A stretch of 64,000 bases of DNA. Origin: Aquarana catesbeiana (taxonomy: Eukaryota; Chordata; Amphibia; Anura; Ranidae). Numbering within the stretch: position 1 is the first letter of the stretch; the number at the start of each line of letters is the position of its first letter. A program made the translations under genes and the position numbers. The notes beneath the pieces are model-generated. The model was not told the DNA's origin and did not search any database. It saw nothing but the letters and a program-made list of their open reading frames with translations. Positions 35,735 through 46,285 of the stretch are shown in pieces. The stretch is taken from NCBI RefSeq assembly GCF_042186555.1, contig NC_133327.1, positions 333,151,126 through 333,215,125 of the forward strand, given 5' to 3'.

Positions 35735-36420
35735 ATACCAGACCTGAAGGGTCTGGTATGGAATTTAGGGGGAATCCCACGTCATTTTTTTTAAAAATTT
35801 TGGTTCGGGGTTTCCCTGTGGGGAATTTCCATGCCGTTTTTATCAATGAACTTCTATGTGTATTGTCGGCAATGCAATAGCCGCGGGTAGTTTTGAATGG
35901 AATTTTGCCTTCGAAATGTCATTTTGCTGTCAGACTGTTCTAAACACGGGAAACATGCGCCCCTTTACAGGCATACTATAGACACCCCCAGGTACGAAAT
36001 TTAAAGGGATATTACACTTTTATTGTTCGACTTTAAGCATTATTAAAATCACTGCTCCTGAAAAAACGGCCGTTTTTAAAACTTTTTTTTGCATTGATCC
36101 ATGTCCCCTGGGGCAGGACCCAGGTCCCCAAACACTTTTTATGACAATAACTTGCATATAAGCCTTTAAAATTAGCACTTTTGATTTCTCCCATAGACTT
36201 TTAAAGGGTGTTCTGCGGCATTCGAATTTGCCGCGAACACCCCAAATTGTTCGCTGTTCGGCGAACTTGCGAACAGCCAATGTTCGAGTCGAACATGAGT
36301 TCGACTCGAACTCGAAGCTCATCCCTAGGCAGGAGGGATTCCCCTGTCAGCACTGTCTGTGTCGATGGGGGAATCATGCAAATGTCTTTCCTACAACCAG
36401 TGGTTGCAGGAAAGAAATTC

Positions 36421-38928
36421 ATACTGCTCTTGATACCTATTAGTTTTATGTAAATTTATTCTGTTACCCCCCCTCCCCTCCCAACAGCCAGTCTATCACA
36501 GCACAGTAAAAACTAAGATTTCAAACTACAATTAAATCTTTCTGTTGAAGTTAATGAGCTGAGGGTTATAAATAATTGATCAGTCTCTCTCTCTGAGTAA
36601 GTAAAAACATTTTAACTCCTTCTTGGAAAGCCTATGTGAATTTCAGACAGAAATAAACCTTGGATTTATTATACGTTACACTAGAACAACTAGAGTACTA
36701 CAATTACTAAAAACTCTCTGTTACTGAAATATTCATAAAGTTGTCTTAGACCAAACCAGCATCCCAAAAATCCAATCATCAAATAATGTTTTGCAAGAAA
36801 CACTCTTTTTAATTTTTGTTCAGAAAAATTAAAAATATCTGATCTAGTTTATTTCAAATTATTTACAATTCAAATGGGTTCTCTGCTTTTACTAACCTTT
36901 CACTTCTATGAATGCTTGCTGTTCCTTTTTAGCAGTTGCTGACCTACGGCATGCTACATATTCCCCAAAAAACTTCACAAGAGGTACAAATGGCATAGTT
37001 GACATGCCCTGCCCCCTCCTTCCATTGCTGCTGATCACTTTGGCACTCTTACCAGCAATTCCCCACTGTCAAAAATGACACCTTGGACTTGCTGAGTAAC
37101 ACAACAGTGGCTGCATTAATTGCTGGCTCAAGCAGAACTTCTCAACAGTGTTTCCCAAATTATCTTCCAGGAGAGCACATGAGATATGGGCACCTCCTCC
37201 AACAGGAACCAGAAAGGCATCACCAAAGACACTTTCAAAGGATGTACTTTTGCCAAACTGCTCAGTTTTTGTTGAGGTGATGCATCACCTGGAACCTGGG
37301 TGAGGGAGATCTCTGCTATTTTGGCTATGCTTTTGTTCACCCCCCTCCTTTACCTACCTAGCTCCCCTACCTGGTAGGGTTCTCTGCCAGACCCCTCTTC
37401 AGTATTGGAAGGAGGTGGCTTGGTTCCCCTTCTCCTTATGTGCCTGGTGAAGACTGTGTCACACTCCCTTGACAGGGACCAGCAAGGGCAGTGGAAGTTA
37501 TCTATCTGGGTGTTTGCGCTGTAGGGCACGGTGGGGGCTCATGTAGTAGTTGCATTGGGTGTGTGGCATGAATGTGTTCCTGTTTGACCAGATGAATCCG
37601 GGTGCTAATCCTTGGCAGAGCGAAGCAATTCCAGGAGCTAGAGGTTCTGGTTCCAAGCCTCTCTCAACACAGAGGAAGGACCAACTGGTGCTTTAATGGG
37701 GGTTCTTTCCAGCAATGGCTATCAGGACCTTCAATGCAAGCTGCAGCTCACGTGGATTTAGGCACCTTTAGCACCAGAGGGACACAGGTAAGCTGGAGGT
37801 TGCTGCGGCTAATTGTTTCCACCTGTGTTTGTTTCTAGATTTTCATCCAGCCTGTAATCTATCACCTGGGGGCCCCTTGGTGTTGGATTTACTGTGGCAG
37901 GGCAATGTTGAACTTTCCCTATCTAGGGCTTCTTAGAAGGAGTTTAGGGTTCCTAACTGATTCTATTGTTTGACTGGTAAGACAGATCCTGAAAGAGGAC
38001 TAGGAATCTGCCAGTACCTGTAGCAGCCATCCACTGCCTTTAGCAGTGGGGGTTGGCCTCCACCTTCCAATGTTTAATAGATATGAGACCACTGCCCATC
38101 CTGATATGTTCCCAGATGCTCCCAGACTCTTGTTCTCTCAACTGTAGGGTTTCCTCAGAAGGTGGATCTTTTTGGGCATTTACTGACCCCATTACTCCTT
38201 CCCATCTGGATTAATCTAGCGAGTAAGTCAAGTGGAAGTAAACATTCTCTACTTTAAAGGGAGAGGATGGTGATTATTTCTGTGAGCTCAATAATGCAAA
38301 TTCTCTAGCAAAAGGGGAACATGGTAGATTTTTTTTCAGTCCACTGTAGGCTCACATAACCCATTAACTAATATTAATTGTTTCTAATAACTGTTACCTG
38401 GGTGTGACTGCCTCATAGGTGTTCAATATGCCTTCCCGCACACAGTTCAAATCTCCAGACTGTTAACACACCCGGAGCTGTCAAAAATTTCCCCTCCACT
38501 TATCTCACATAACCTTCTATTCCCACTAGAGCAGGGCTTGGAGGTTGAATTATAAAACTTCTCAGCTCTTGATGACTGCCTTGGTACCTGATATATTATG
38601 ATCTTCATTCACTTGGGATTGGACTGTGTAGATCTCATATACTGTAAATGTTCCAGTTGCTTTGTGGAGCTACATTCAGATCCTTGCTATACACTTCCTT
38701 TATAAAAGAGATCTGTCACTTGGGGTAGGTCTACAGCCTTACCACAAGTCTGTTTTTTTTCAGCCTCAGGTATTATGTAAAACTTCACATCTAGGGCCTG
38801 AAGTGGAGTAACCATGTTGTGCTACTGCATGGGATTCATATGCTTCATATGCTTAAACTATTGGCAGGACTTTAGGTTGTTTAGGTCCAAGTTTATTAAG
38901 CATTGCTTTTCATTGCCTCCAAGTTGGC
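36421..38928. other. Unassigned DNA
   Basis: I see no gene, terminal inverted repeat or tandem array. A moderately GC-rich part at 36930-38700 differs in texture from the AT-rich flanks. It could be an unrecognised repeat, for example an LTR-element interior, but no reverse-transcriptase, protease or integrase motif is visible in the short open frames (37083-37340, 37602-37838). Confidence 0.4.
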
Positions 38929-38930
38929 TA

Positions 38931-39379
38931 ATGCTGCATACACACGGGCGTACTTTTCGACCGGACTGGTCCGACGGATTTTCCGACGGACTTTCGACGG
39001 ACTTTTGACGGACTTCCGATGGACTTTTGAATGAACGGACTTGCTACACAGGATCACACCAAAGTCAGATGGATTCGTACTTGATGACGTACGACCGGAC
39101 TAAAATAAGGAAGTTGATAGCTGGTAGCCAATAGCTGCCCTAGCGTGTGTTTTCTTCTGTCGGACTAGCATACAGACGAGCGGATTTCTCAATAGGAACT
39201 GGGTCCGGCGGAGTTACGACGTAAACATTTGCAGCATATTTCAAATCTAAAGTCAGTCAGATTTTCAACTGGAAAAGTCCACTGAAGGTCTGATGAAGCC
39301 CACACATGATTGGATTGTCCTCCGGACTCGGTCCGTTGGACCAGTCCGGTTGAAAAGTCCGCTTGTGTGTACGCAGCAT
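38931..39379. mobile_element. TIR element with 'atgctgcatacacac' ends
   Basis: The left end 'atgctgcatacacacgggcg' and right end 'cgcttgtgtgtacgcagcat' are inverted, with TA directly outside both (38929-38930 and 39380-39381). Inner inverted arms share 'ttttcgaccggactggtcc' with its near-complement at 39333-39356. It is a very frequent ranid non-autonomous element, about 449 bp. A TA duplication suggests Tc1/mariner, but the AT-rich junction leaves room for other readings. Confidence 0.7.
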
Positions 39380-39654
39380 TACTCTACTGTGGTAGAGACC
39401 TCCAGATTCATTGACCTTGCATCTAGTATTGCAAGTGGGTGGTTGTATTGACTGTATACATCACTTCTCTGATGTTATGCATTGTGCAGTAAATGTTTTC
39501 TAGATGTATTTTCATGCCTTACCTTGGGATTGGATCCTTGTTAGACTAATGTTGCATGTATTTGTTAGGGGGTCTTATTATGTATTGTCTCTTTAGAAAT
39601 AAAATAAATAATATAGATCATTTTCTTCACAGTAAACTTTGTCAGATTTGTTAT

Positions 39655-40140
39655 TGTGAAAAAAAAGAAAGGCAAAGAGAGGAGAGAGAAGCGCCAAGCC
39701 AATCCTTAAGCAGCATAAAAATGTATTCAGTATGTAAGGTAAAACACTAGAATCTTACATGAACAATGTGGATGCATGTACAGAGTGCTAAAGTGAGGGG
39801 AAGCTTCCACATGCAGTGTCACAGGAGGACCGCGTGGAGGTCTCTATGGAGGGATCCACGATCTCCGTATGCCGGACGCAGCTGAAGCTTCGAAAAGCCT
39901 CAGGGAGACATCGGCTGTGTGTCTCTGTGTGGGAGTGAAACAGAGCTGTCAAACTGGGGAGCCGCCCACCAGTGTCTGGCCAATCAGAACGCATTTGAAG
40001 GCACGGCCACGCCTTTTTCATCAGTTGATCCTCTGACATTCACATCACATTTATATAGAGGATACAATTAACCCACTCTGGGCCGCAAATAGCGGTGTCA
40101 GCTGGGAAGATAATGACTAAAGAGCTGTATGCTGTGATTC
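39655..40140. repeat. Interspersed ranid repeat, class unclear
   Basis: It starts with a purine-rich 'aggagagagaagcgccaagc' and 'gcataaaaatgtattcagta' segment. It continues through a moderately GC-rich part with 'caatcagaacgcatttgaag'. A similar 'aagcgccacctgagtg' start followed by an A-rich part occurs at 43.85 kb. No TIR or coding potential is found. Confidence 0.35.
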
Positions 40141-40189
40141 ATAAAAAAAACAAGTGTACAACTTAGAGACATAATTTAAACTGTGTAAA

Positions 40190-40191
40190 AT

Positions 40192-40260
<69 letters not shown>

Positions 40261-40285
40261 AATACACACATATATATGAAAAAAG
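40190..40285. repeat. (CA)n/(TA)n microsatellite
   Basis: A CA run, then about 44 bases of alternating TA (roughly 40202-40246), then CA again. It is a pure simple repeat. Confidence 0.95.
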
Positions 40286-40441
40286 GGGAGAACTGTATGT
40301 GTATAAAAATGTAAATATACCTTTTATATAACAAGGTACACACATAGGTATATAAAACCTATTTCACCAAATGTTCCTTTTATTAAAACCAACCGTCATT
40401 TTTATTCCTCATTTAATTTCATTTTTATACACATAAAATTC

Positions 40442-41490
40442 TACCCCTTTGGCCCTTTGGGTCTGGTATGGATTTTAAGGGGAACTCAACGCCAACAATT
40501 TTTAAAAAAATGGCGTGGGGTCCCCCCCAAAAACCAAGACGCTTATCCAAAGCAAGCAGCCTGGCAGGCCAGGAAATGGAGGGGTGAGCAAGCCCCCCCT
40601 CTTAAACCATACAAGGCCGCTTGCCCTCAACATGAGGAGAGTGCTTTGGGGTCCCCCCAGAGCACCTTTTCCCCATGTTGATGGGGACAAGGGTCTTATC
40701 CCCACACCCTTGCCCGGTGGTTGTGTAGGTCTGCGGGTGGGGGGCTTATCGGAGTCTGGAAGCCCCCTTTAACAAGGGGGCCCCCATATCCCAGCCCCCC
40801 ATGTGAAGGGGTATGGGGTACATTGTACCCCTACCCATTCACCAAACAAGGTAAAAAAGTAAAACCACAATACACAGTTTAAAAATTCCCTTATTAAAAA
40901 AGAAAAAAAAGTGTCCCGCGATGTCCATCCATCCAATCACGGCACAGATGGACCCGAAAAATAGAAAAAAAAATGAAAATACTCCACCTCCATGGGAGGC
41001 CTCCCGGTAAATGCTGTCTTTTTGCTGTGACAGCTGTTATATAAGCAAGAGCGGGGGCCACCCGCTGACATAACCAGGTGACCCTGCTCCTCCCCTCTGG
41101 GAGGGGCGGGGTCACTCGGTTATGTCACTGGGTTGCCCCGTCCTTGCCTATATATAACAGCTGTCACAGCCAAGAGACAGCAGTTGGTGGGATGCCTCTC
41201 ACCGAGGCAGAGCTTTTTTTTTTATTTTTCAGGTCCGTCAGCATCGTGATTGAAGATGGGTGGACATCGCGGGACTTGTCAAAAATTGTGTATTGTGGTT
41301 TTTACTTTTTTACACTTTTTTGGTGAATGGGTAGGGGTATAATGTACCCCATACCCATTTGCATCGGGGGCGGGATCTGGGGACCGCCTTGTTAAAGGGG
41401 ACTTCCAGATTCTGATAAGCCCCCTGCCCGCAGACCCCCACAACCACCGGGCAAGGGTTGTGAGGATGAGGCCCTTGTCCCCATCAACAC
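40442..41490. mobile_element. Second, truncated relative of the foldback element
   Basis: The outer segments match the foldback at 32.4 kb: 'gggtctggtatggattttaa', 'cttatcggagtctggaagcc', 'ccctttaacaagggg' and 'aggatgaggcccttgtcccc'. They are arranged as inverted arms around a GC-rich centre near 41085. The centre differs, with TATATAA-type boxes at 41038-41044 and 41150-41158, 'acagctgtcacagc', and no GAA-rich part. The right arm stops abruptly at about 41490, and the terminal TAGGGATGAGC is absent on both sides, so the copy is incomplete. Confidence 0.65.
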
Positions 41491-42532
41491 TGTAAATGTT
41501 CTCTCTTCTGTCTCCAACCAGATCAAAGCACCATTGGAAGCCTGAATGTGATTGTTGATGCAGAAAGCATAGAGAAGAAAATACACACAGTACAGAAGTC
41601 AGGAAGTACACTGGTAATGAGTATCTAATCATTGACCTTAAGTAGATTACAGAAAATTCAGATTAAGGTAATGGAAAATAAAAATAGGAAGCTACACTCC
41701 AGATCAATTACCTGTGTTAAATAAATTTTTCTTTATCAAACAGAACCCTGATACACAGGCAGACCACCAGAGCTACTTCTATTAAGCACAAAATGTGTCA
41801 GAGAAGGAGCTCAGGTGAATTGTCCATGTACCAGGGCTTTGTTAAATACAGACATGCTGTCATTGATTAAGAGTTTGGCTTCCTTTTTTGCCATTAGTTG
41901 TCTGTGGCTGGGATGAGATGAGAGCCAACAACTGTGGCTGAGTGGCTGGAGGACAAGTATGTGAAGCACATTAATGGCATACTGTGGCATATACAGTATG
42001 TGAAACATATTAATGGTTCTTAATTGACTGCACATATGACATTTTCCCCTCTGGCTTTTATAAAAAGAAATGCACACAGACCTTTGGAGAACCTTTGAAG
42101 GGGTATGTGTGCATTTTTAGTTTTTTTGCAGACAGTTTAAACTGTATCACTTTTTTTTTTAAATGTCACTTTTGCTAAAGCACATCCTACAGCGAGAATG
42201 AAAAAAATGTATATAGTCCCCCAAAATCTGTGAATTTTGCATGCAACATTACATGTCACGACCACCTCTACACTTGTCCCAGAGATAACCTCCTTTTTTC
42301 GTGGAAATGCTCTAGTAGCAACAGCACACAGTAAATCAATCTCAATACTTCTCCTACAGAAGTGGAATCTTATTTTGAGAAATGCATCCAGAAGAAACTC
42401 CAACCAATCACCTATCCAGCTGAATAGTAATATACAATATTTTTGAGTCATTTATATGACAATTGAAACAGATAGATTATGCAGATAGGTGGGGGTAAGG
42501 GATAATAACGTGTTATATTAAGACACTGTGGG
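41491..42532. other. No feature seen
   Basis: Short open frames only (such as 41811-42077 and 42137-42451 on the minus strand). No family resemblance or repeat ends. Confidence 0.45.
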
Positions 42533-42972
42533 GGAGATTATTGGCCCCTTTTACACTAACAGACCTATCGGTCCACCTGTCAGTTTTTCAGGTGGACCCA
42601 ATGGGATCATCCATTGCTCTCTATGACACCCGCCAACATCCAATCCGATCCTGTCCACTAAAAACAAACAGATGGGGATCGGCGGATGACAGTCAGTTTC
42701 CATCTGACAGCCTGTGTAGGAAAGTGGGCTGTATCTGTGTCTGCTCTGCATCAGCGGAGCGGACATGGATCTGTCATCTGCTTGCTCAGTAGGGATCAGG
42801 TCGACCAGTGTGAAAGGGGCCTTACTAAAACTGCTGCACACAGCTGTGCACAGTATCCAATCAGCTTCTAACTTGTGCTTGTTCAATTAAGCTTTGAAAA
42901 TAAAATTTAGAAGCTAATTGGTTACTATGTAACAAATTCTGTATGTACCAGTTTTGGTAAATCACCCCTGTA
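42533..42972. mobile_element. MITE of the 'gatttactaaaactgg' family split by another MITE
   Basis: The outer element begins 'gggggagatta' near 42532. It resumes at 42822 with 'ttactaaaactgctgcacac' and the family block 'ccaatcagcttctaactt'. It ends 'ccagttttggtaaatcaccc' near 42968. The interruption is the 'ggcccctttTacact' element. Confidence 0.7.
42543..42821. mobile_element. MITE with 'ggccccttttacact' ends
   Basis: The inverted ends are GGCCCCTTTTACACT and AGTGTGAAAGGGGCC. The 279-bp insertion sits within a MITE of another family and is non-coding. The 111-residue minus frame over it is a by-product. Confidence 0.75.
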
Positions 42973-43635
42973 TTAGAAAATCATGATACAAGTTATTTGT
43001 TTTTAAACGTATTTTAAATATATATTATATGCTACTAATAAAAAATGTAATTGTTTTTTAAATCTTTTTGTTATGATCTGTTACCTTACAAGTCATCTTT
43101 TGCTTACTGTGTTGTTGTTTGTAGGTTACCTTATCACACAGCCTCAATCTTCCTCATAATCTTCACCTTTACTCTATTATCCCAGACTACCTACTAATTT
43201 CTATTGAAATTACCATAAAGTGAAGTTGAACAGATTAAGTTTTATGTTTTGATAACTCCCATGTGGGTTGGACAGTATTACATTTTCTTCTCTTTGATGG
43301 TCAAAGAATACATTTGATAAAAAGGTTTAAAATCTAAAATATAAAGCTGGTATATAGTCATGATATAGATAAAACAGTCTTGGAATTATGCTACTTCTGG
43401 ACTGCCATAAAAATACACCATGCTATTTACTTATACTTCATTATATGTGTCTCTCCTATGAATAATTGATGGTTGCAGTTAATTTTCTACTCCCTCCTCA
43501 CATATCAAGTAGCCATAATTGCTAAGCCACTGTTGTAACATCAAGGTTGGTACTATTCTCCAAGCCTTCTAGTCTTACTCCAGGTTGCAACCATTCTGTT
43601 TCAATATTAAAGACATTTCCCAAATAGTTACAGAC
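42973..43635. other. No feature seen
   Basis: AT-rich DNA without repeat ends or coding potential. Confidence 0.5.
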
Positions 43636-43734
43636 TACAGGCATACCCCAATTTTAAGTACACAATGGGACCAGAGCATGCATGTAAAACAAAAATGTAC
43701 TTAAAGTGAAGCAATACCTTTTTTCACTTATAGG

Positions 43735-43832
43735 GTGTAGTGGGGGGTCAAGGGCTGTAGTGGGGGGTCAGGATCTGTATTGGGGGGTCAGGGGCTGTAG
43801 TGAGGGGTCAGGGTCTGTAGTAGGGGGTCAGG
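43735..43832 (+). repeat. G-rich minisatellite, about four 23-bp units
   Basis: Units read 'gtagtggggggtcagggtct' with small variations, four to five times in tandem. Being G-run rich, it could form a G-quadruplex; that is inference. Confidence 0.85.
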
Positions 43833-43837
43833 CAGGA

Positions 43838-44165
43838 AAGAGAAAGCAGGAAGCGCCACCTGAGTGTAGTATTAAAATCAAGCAGTTTAATCACAAGAGT
43901 AAAAACACTCACAGGAAGAAAATTAAAAATAAGCTCATCTGATGCAAGAAGGGGGTGCTCCAATCCATCCCCCGGACATCGTGCTGCGCACACAGGACAC
44001 TGGTGCTGTGGAGAGGCTGGATGGCATTCTATGGCTGACAGGGAAGCCAGAAGAACCACTGTGGACTGTAGGGCAGATGTGATAAACCGGAGGTGGGGAG
44101 GCGGCCAGGATACACACAGGAAGAGCACACTGGAACAGGGCAGGCTACACGCTTGGAGCTTCAGC
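43838..44165. repeat. Inserted repeat within the TIR element
   Basis: A moderately GC-rich block begins 'gaaagcaggaagcgccacct', followed by an A-rich stretch 'taaaaacactcacaggaag'. Its start resembles the repeat at 39.66 kb. The interruption of the host element suggests a separate insertion, although I could not find a target duplication. Confidence 0.35.
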
Positions 44166-44287
44166 TCCTTCTACTGCGACTGCAAAATGTCTGTACCATA
44201 TTTGTGAGGCACTTTACGTACACTAGCGGGTATTTCCATACTCGCAAGTGTATATAAAGTGAGTGTACTTAAAGTGGGGTATGCCTG

Positions 44288-44618
44288 TACACTGTCCCAG
44301 ATGAGCCTGCATTGTTTCTGTTACACCTTTTTTTCCAGTAAAGTCCTACCAAACATACTTTGCCATTCCTAAATGCTGTCCTTTTTCCTTTTGAAATGGA
44401 CCCATACTTCCCATGGAAACCATGTGAATTTGTAAAGTAGAGATAAGGTTGATGGAAAATCTTCTCTTAAAATAAACAGGACATTGATGAAAAATGGATT
44501 ATTGGAAAGAATTTAAGTTTTTAGGAGGAAACCTGCATGAGGCAAAACCCTCCTGCACAGTGATTTATAAACACCTGAAGATCCTCTTGAAGTTCACCAC
44601 GGAGCCCACCCAGTGATT
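44288..44618. other. No feature seen
   Basis: Mixed DNA with no repeat ends or coding potential. Confidence 0.4.
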
Positions 44619-44890
44619 CCCCCCCCCCCCCCCCCCCCCCATTTATTTCCTTCTCCAACCCCATTCTTTCTCCAGCGCCTATCCTTTTTTCTGGATACAC
44701 TTTTTCCTTTTCTTTTCCCACCCTCTTTCCTTTCCCCTTCCACTATTCTCACCTCTGTCCTTTTCCCTCTACACCCCCATCCCTACTCCCTCTTGGCATT
44801 ATTAGCCCTCTGTAACCTTTGCTATAAGACATTTCTCCACCCCCTCCACCCTCCACATCTTTTGGGCCACTACATTCTCCCTTACTGCCC
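44619..44890. repeat. C22 homopolymer and polypyrimidine tract
   Basis: Twenty-two consecutive C at 44619-44640 are followed by about 240 bases of strongly pyrimidine-biased plus strand. Overlapping open frames (44613-44948) are low-complexity translations. Long purine/pyrimidine asymmetry like this also occurs in LINE 3' UTRs, but nothing identifies one here. Confidence 0.8.
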
Positions 44891-45705
44891 TGCTCCTGAT
44901 GTTGCTAATTTTTTATCCTTTAAATTTCCCCAAACCAAATTGGCTTGAGTGTTCTTAAAGCCCCACTCTGGACAAAATATGATCCTCCCACCTCTTCCTA
45001 ACCCATTCAGCATTTCTTTTTTTTTTTTACCTGAAGAAGTAGTGTATACTTGCTTAAGTCCCCTGTACAGTCCTTCGTTTCTGAGATAACTCCAGTACTT
45101 GACAGTCAATAGGAAGTGTCCACAAGCTATGATGTGGACATCCAAAAAAGAACTCCACTGGAAGCACACAGAAGAGGAGAAGAAACTGGACTGTAGCATT
45201 ACATGAACACAGTTTTAGATAAGTAAAAAGGACATTTTCACAGGGTTTTTTTAATACTACAATCAAATAGAGTTAGATATTTATTTTATTCAGGATATGG
45301 GCTTAGGGAGCTATATATACTCAAATGTTCCTATCTTTTTTTAGCCAGGTGTAAAATGACAACTTGTAACTGAGCCTGAGCTATTTGATTAAGGATTATG
45401 ATGCAGGATTTGCAATTTATCTAGTTATTAAACGTCATTACCCACTTCAGATTTGTTTGACTATAATGATTAAAGTACTTACAGTGAAGATAGAGTTTGT
45501 GAGTATGGGTGCACATTTACAAATCAAAACGCACATATTTAAAATAGATTTTCAGGCAGAAATAAAAACAATCAATGAACATATTGCTAATAGTTTCAAC
45601 AGAAGCCTTGTCTGTGTTATCCTTGTGTTATCCTGTGTTATGCTTCAAAACAACTGAGATCTCCTTATAATAAACCCACCTAATAGCCACCAACTGTCAA
45701 TTTAG
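44891..45705. other. No feature seen
   Basis: Short frames at 44882-45199 (minus) and 45385-45657 (plus, non-ATG start) have no recognised family. No repeat ends. Confidence 0.45.
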
Positions 45706-45706
<1 letters not shown>

Positions 45707-45742
<36 letters not shown>

Positions 45743-45750
45743 TATATACC

Positions 45751-45826
<76 letters not shown>

Positions 45827-45832
45827 TTATTA
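45707..45832. repeat. (TA)n microsatellite, about 125 bp
   Basis: Alternating TA with only a few interruptions (ACAT near 45736, ACCG near 45748). It would extrude readily as a cruciform, and its length in a finished assembly may be unreliable. Confidence 0.95.
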
Positions 45833-45892
45833 AAACTATACAGACACAAACATGCACACTCAGTAGCTGATTTATAGGTTATATTAGTTAAA

Positions 45893-46240
45893 TTAAAGGA
45901 GATGTAGGGCAGAAGGAAGTGCACTGTGGAGATTTCTATTCAGCCGACAGCAGGCTAAAATCCGCTGTTAGCTAACGTCACTCAGCTGGTCCAGGCTCTG
46001 AAGAGATCCCAACTTAATGTCGGAATTCAAACAGGTGCCTGGACTGGCAGCTGGCTCAGCCCCTCAGTGAGGCCCTGAGAGGCTGAGCCAGCCGTTCCTG
46101 CCCCCTCCACAGCCCTGTTCTCCAGCGAGCACTTACAAGTCCAAGAACTCAATGATCAGTGGTCGCTTATTGCTCAGCTCTCAGTCTTAGAGGTGGAGGG
46201 GATAGATGCAGCATCAGACCAATGCTGCATCCTTCTAGGT
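45893..46240 (-). repeat. Interspersed repeat, copy 2 of the 12.5-kb family
   Basis: Reverse-complemented, it carries 'cacctagaaggatgcagcat', 'gctggctcagcc' and 'ccagtccaggcacctg' in the same order as the family copy at 12.5-13.0 kb. Its plus-strand start 'ttaaaggagatgtagggcag' parallels the end of copy 1. Non-coding. Confidence 0.5.
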
Positions 46241-46285
46241 GAAAATGTGTTTTTTTTTGTTTTTTGTTTTTTGTTTTGTTTTTTA

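Larger units (their letters stand above)
32376..36327. mobile_element. hAT-like foldback element with 8-bp target duplication
   Basis: The ends are TAGGGATGAGC and its inverse GCTCATCCCTA, flanked by GGCAGGAG at 32368-32375 and 36328-36335. An 8-bp duplication and a YARNG-type terminus indicate the hAT superfamily. The two arms are inverted copies along nearly their entire length: 'tgtattgtcggcaatgcaat' in the right arm near 35857 faces its complement near 32800 in the left. They meet at the perfect palindrome CCCTGTGACGTCACAGGG (33668-33685). The right arm is interrupted by an L2 insertion. Without that, the element is about 2.7 kb. It encodes no transposase and must be mobilised in trans. 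Confidence 0.85.
32141..36420. mobile_element. TIR element of the 'ggccatagacg' family, copy 2, split by the 4-kb foldback
   Basis: The left part (32141-32375) and right part (36328-about 36420) together rebuild the reverse of copy 1, including 'aagttgatcgatcg' and then 'ggattcccctgtcag'. The interruption is exactly the hAT-like foldback, whose 8-bp duplication GGCAGGAG comes from this host. The host is therefore older than the foldback. Confidence 0.7.
43638..44287. mobile_element. TIR element with 'caggcatacccca' ends and TA duplication
   Basis: CAGGCATACCCCA at 43638 is inverted at 44275-44287 (TGGGGTATGCCTG), followed inward by 'tttaagtaca' and 'tgtacttaaa'. TA stands outside both ends (43636-43637 and 44288-44289), as in Tc1/mariner derivatives. 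It carries a minisatellite and a further insertion inside. Confidence 0.75.

Noticed and set aside
43735..43832. Regular repeats resembling a CRISPR array
   Set aside because: Units are directly tandem without unique spacers, and the genome is a vertebrate one.
44613..44948. 111-residue proline/leucine-rich open frame
   Set aside because: It translates a C homopolymer and polypyrimidine tract; no domain or conservation is expected.
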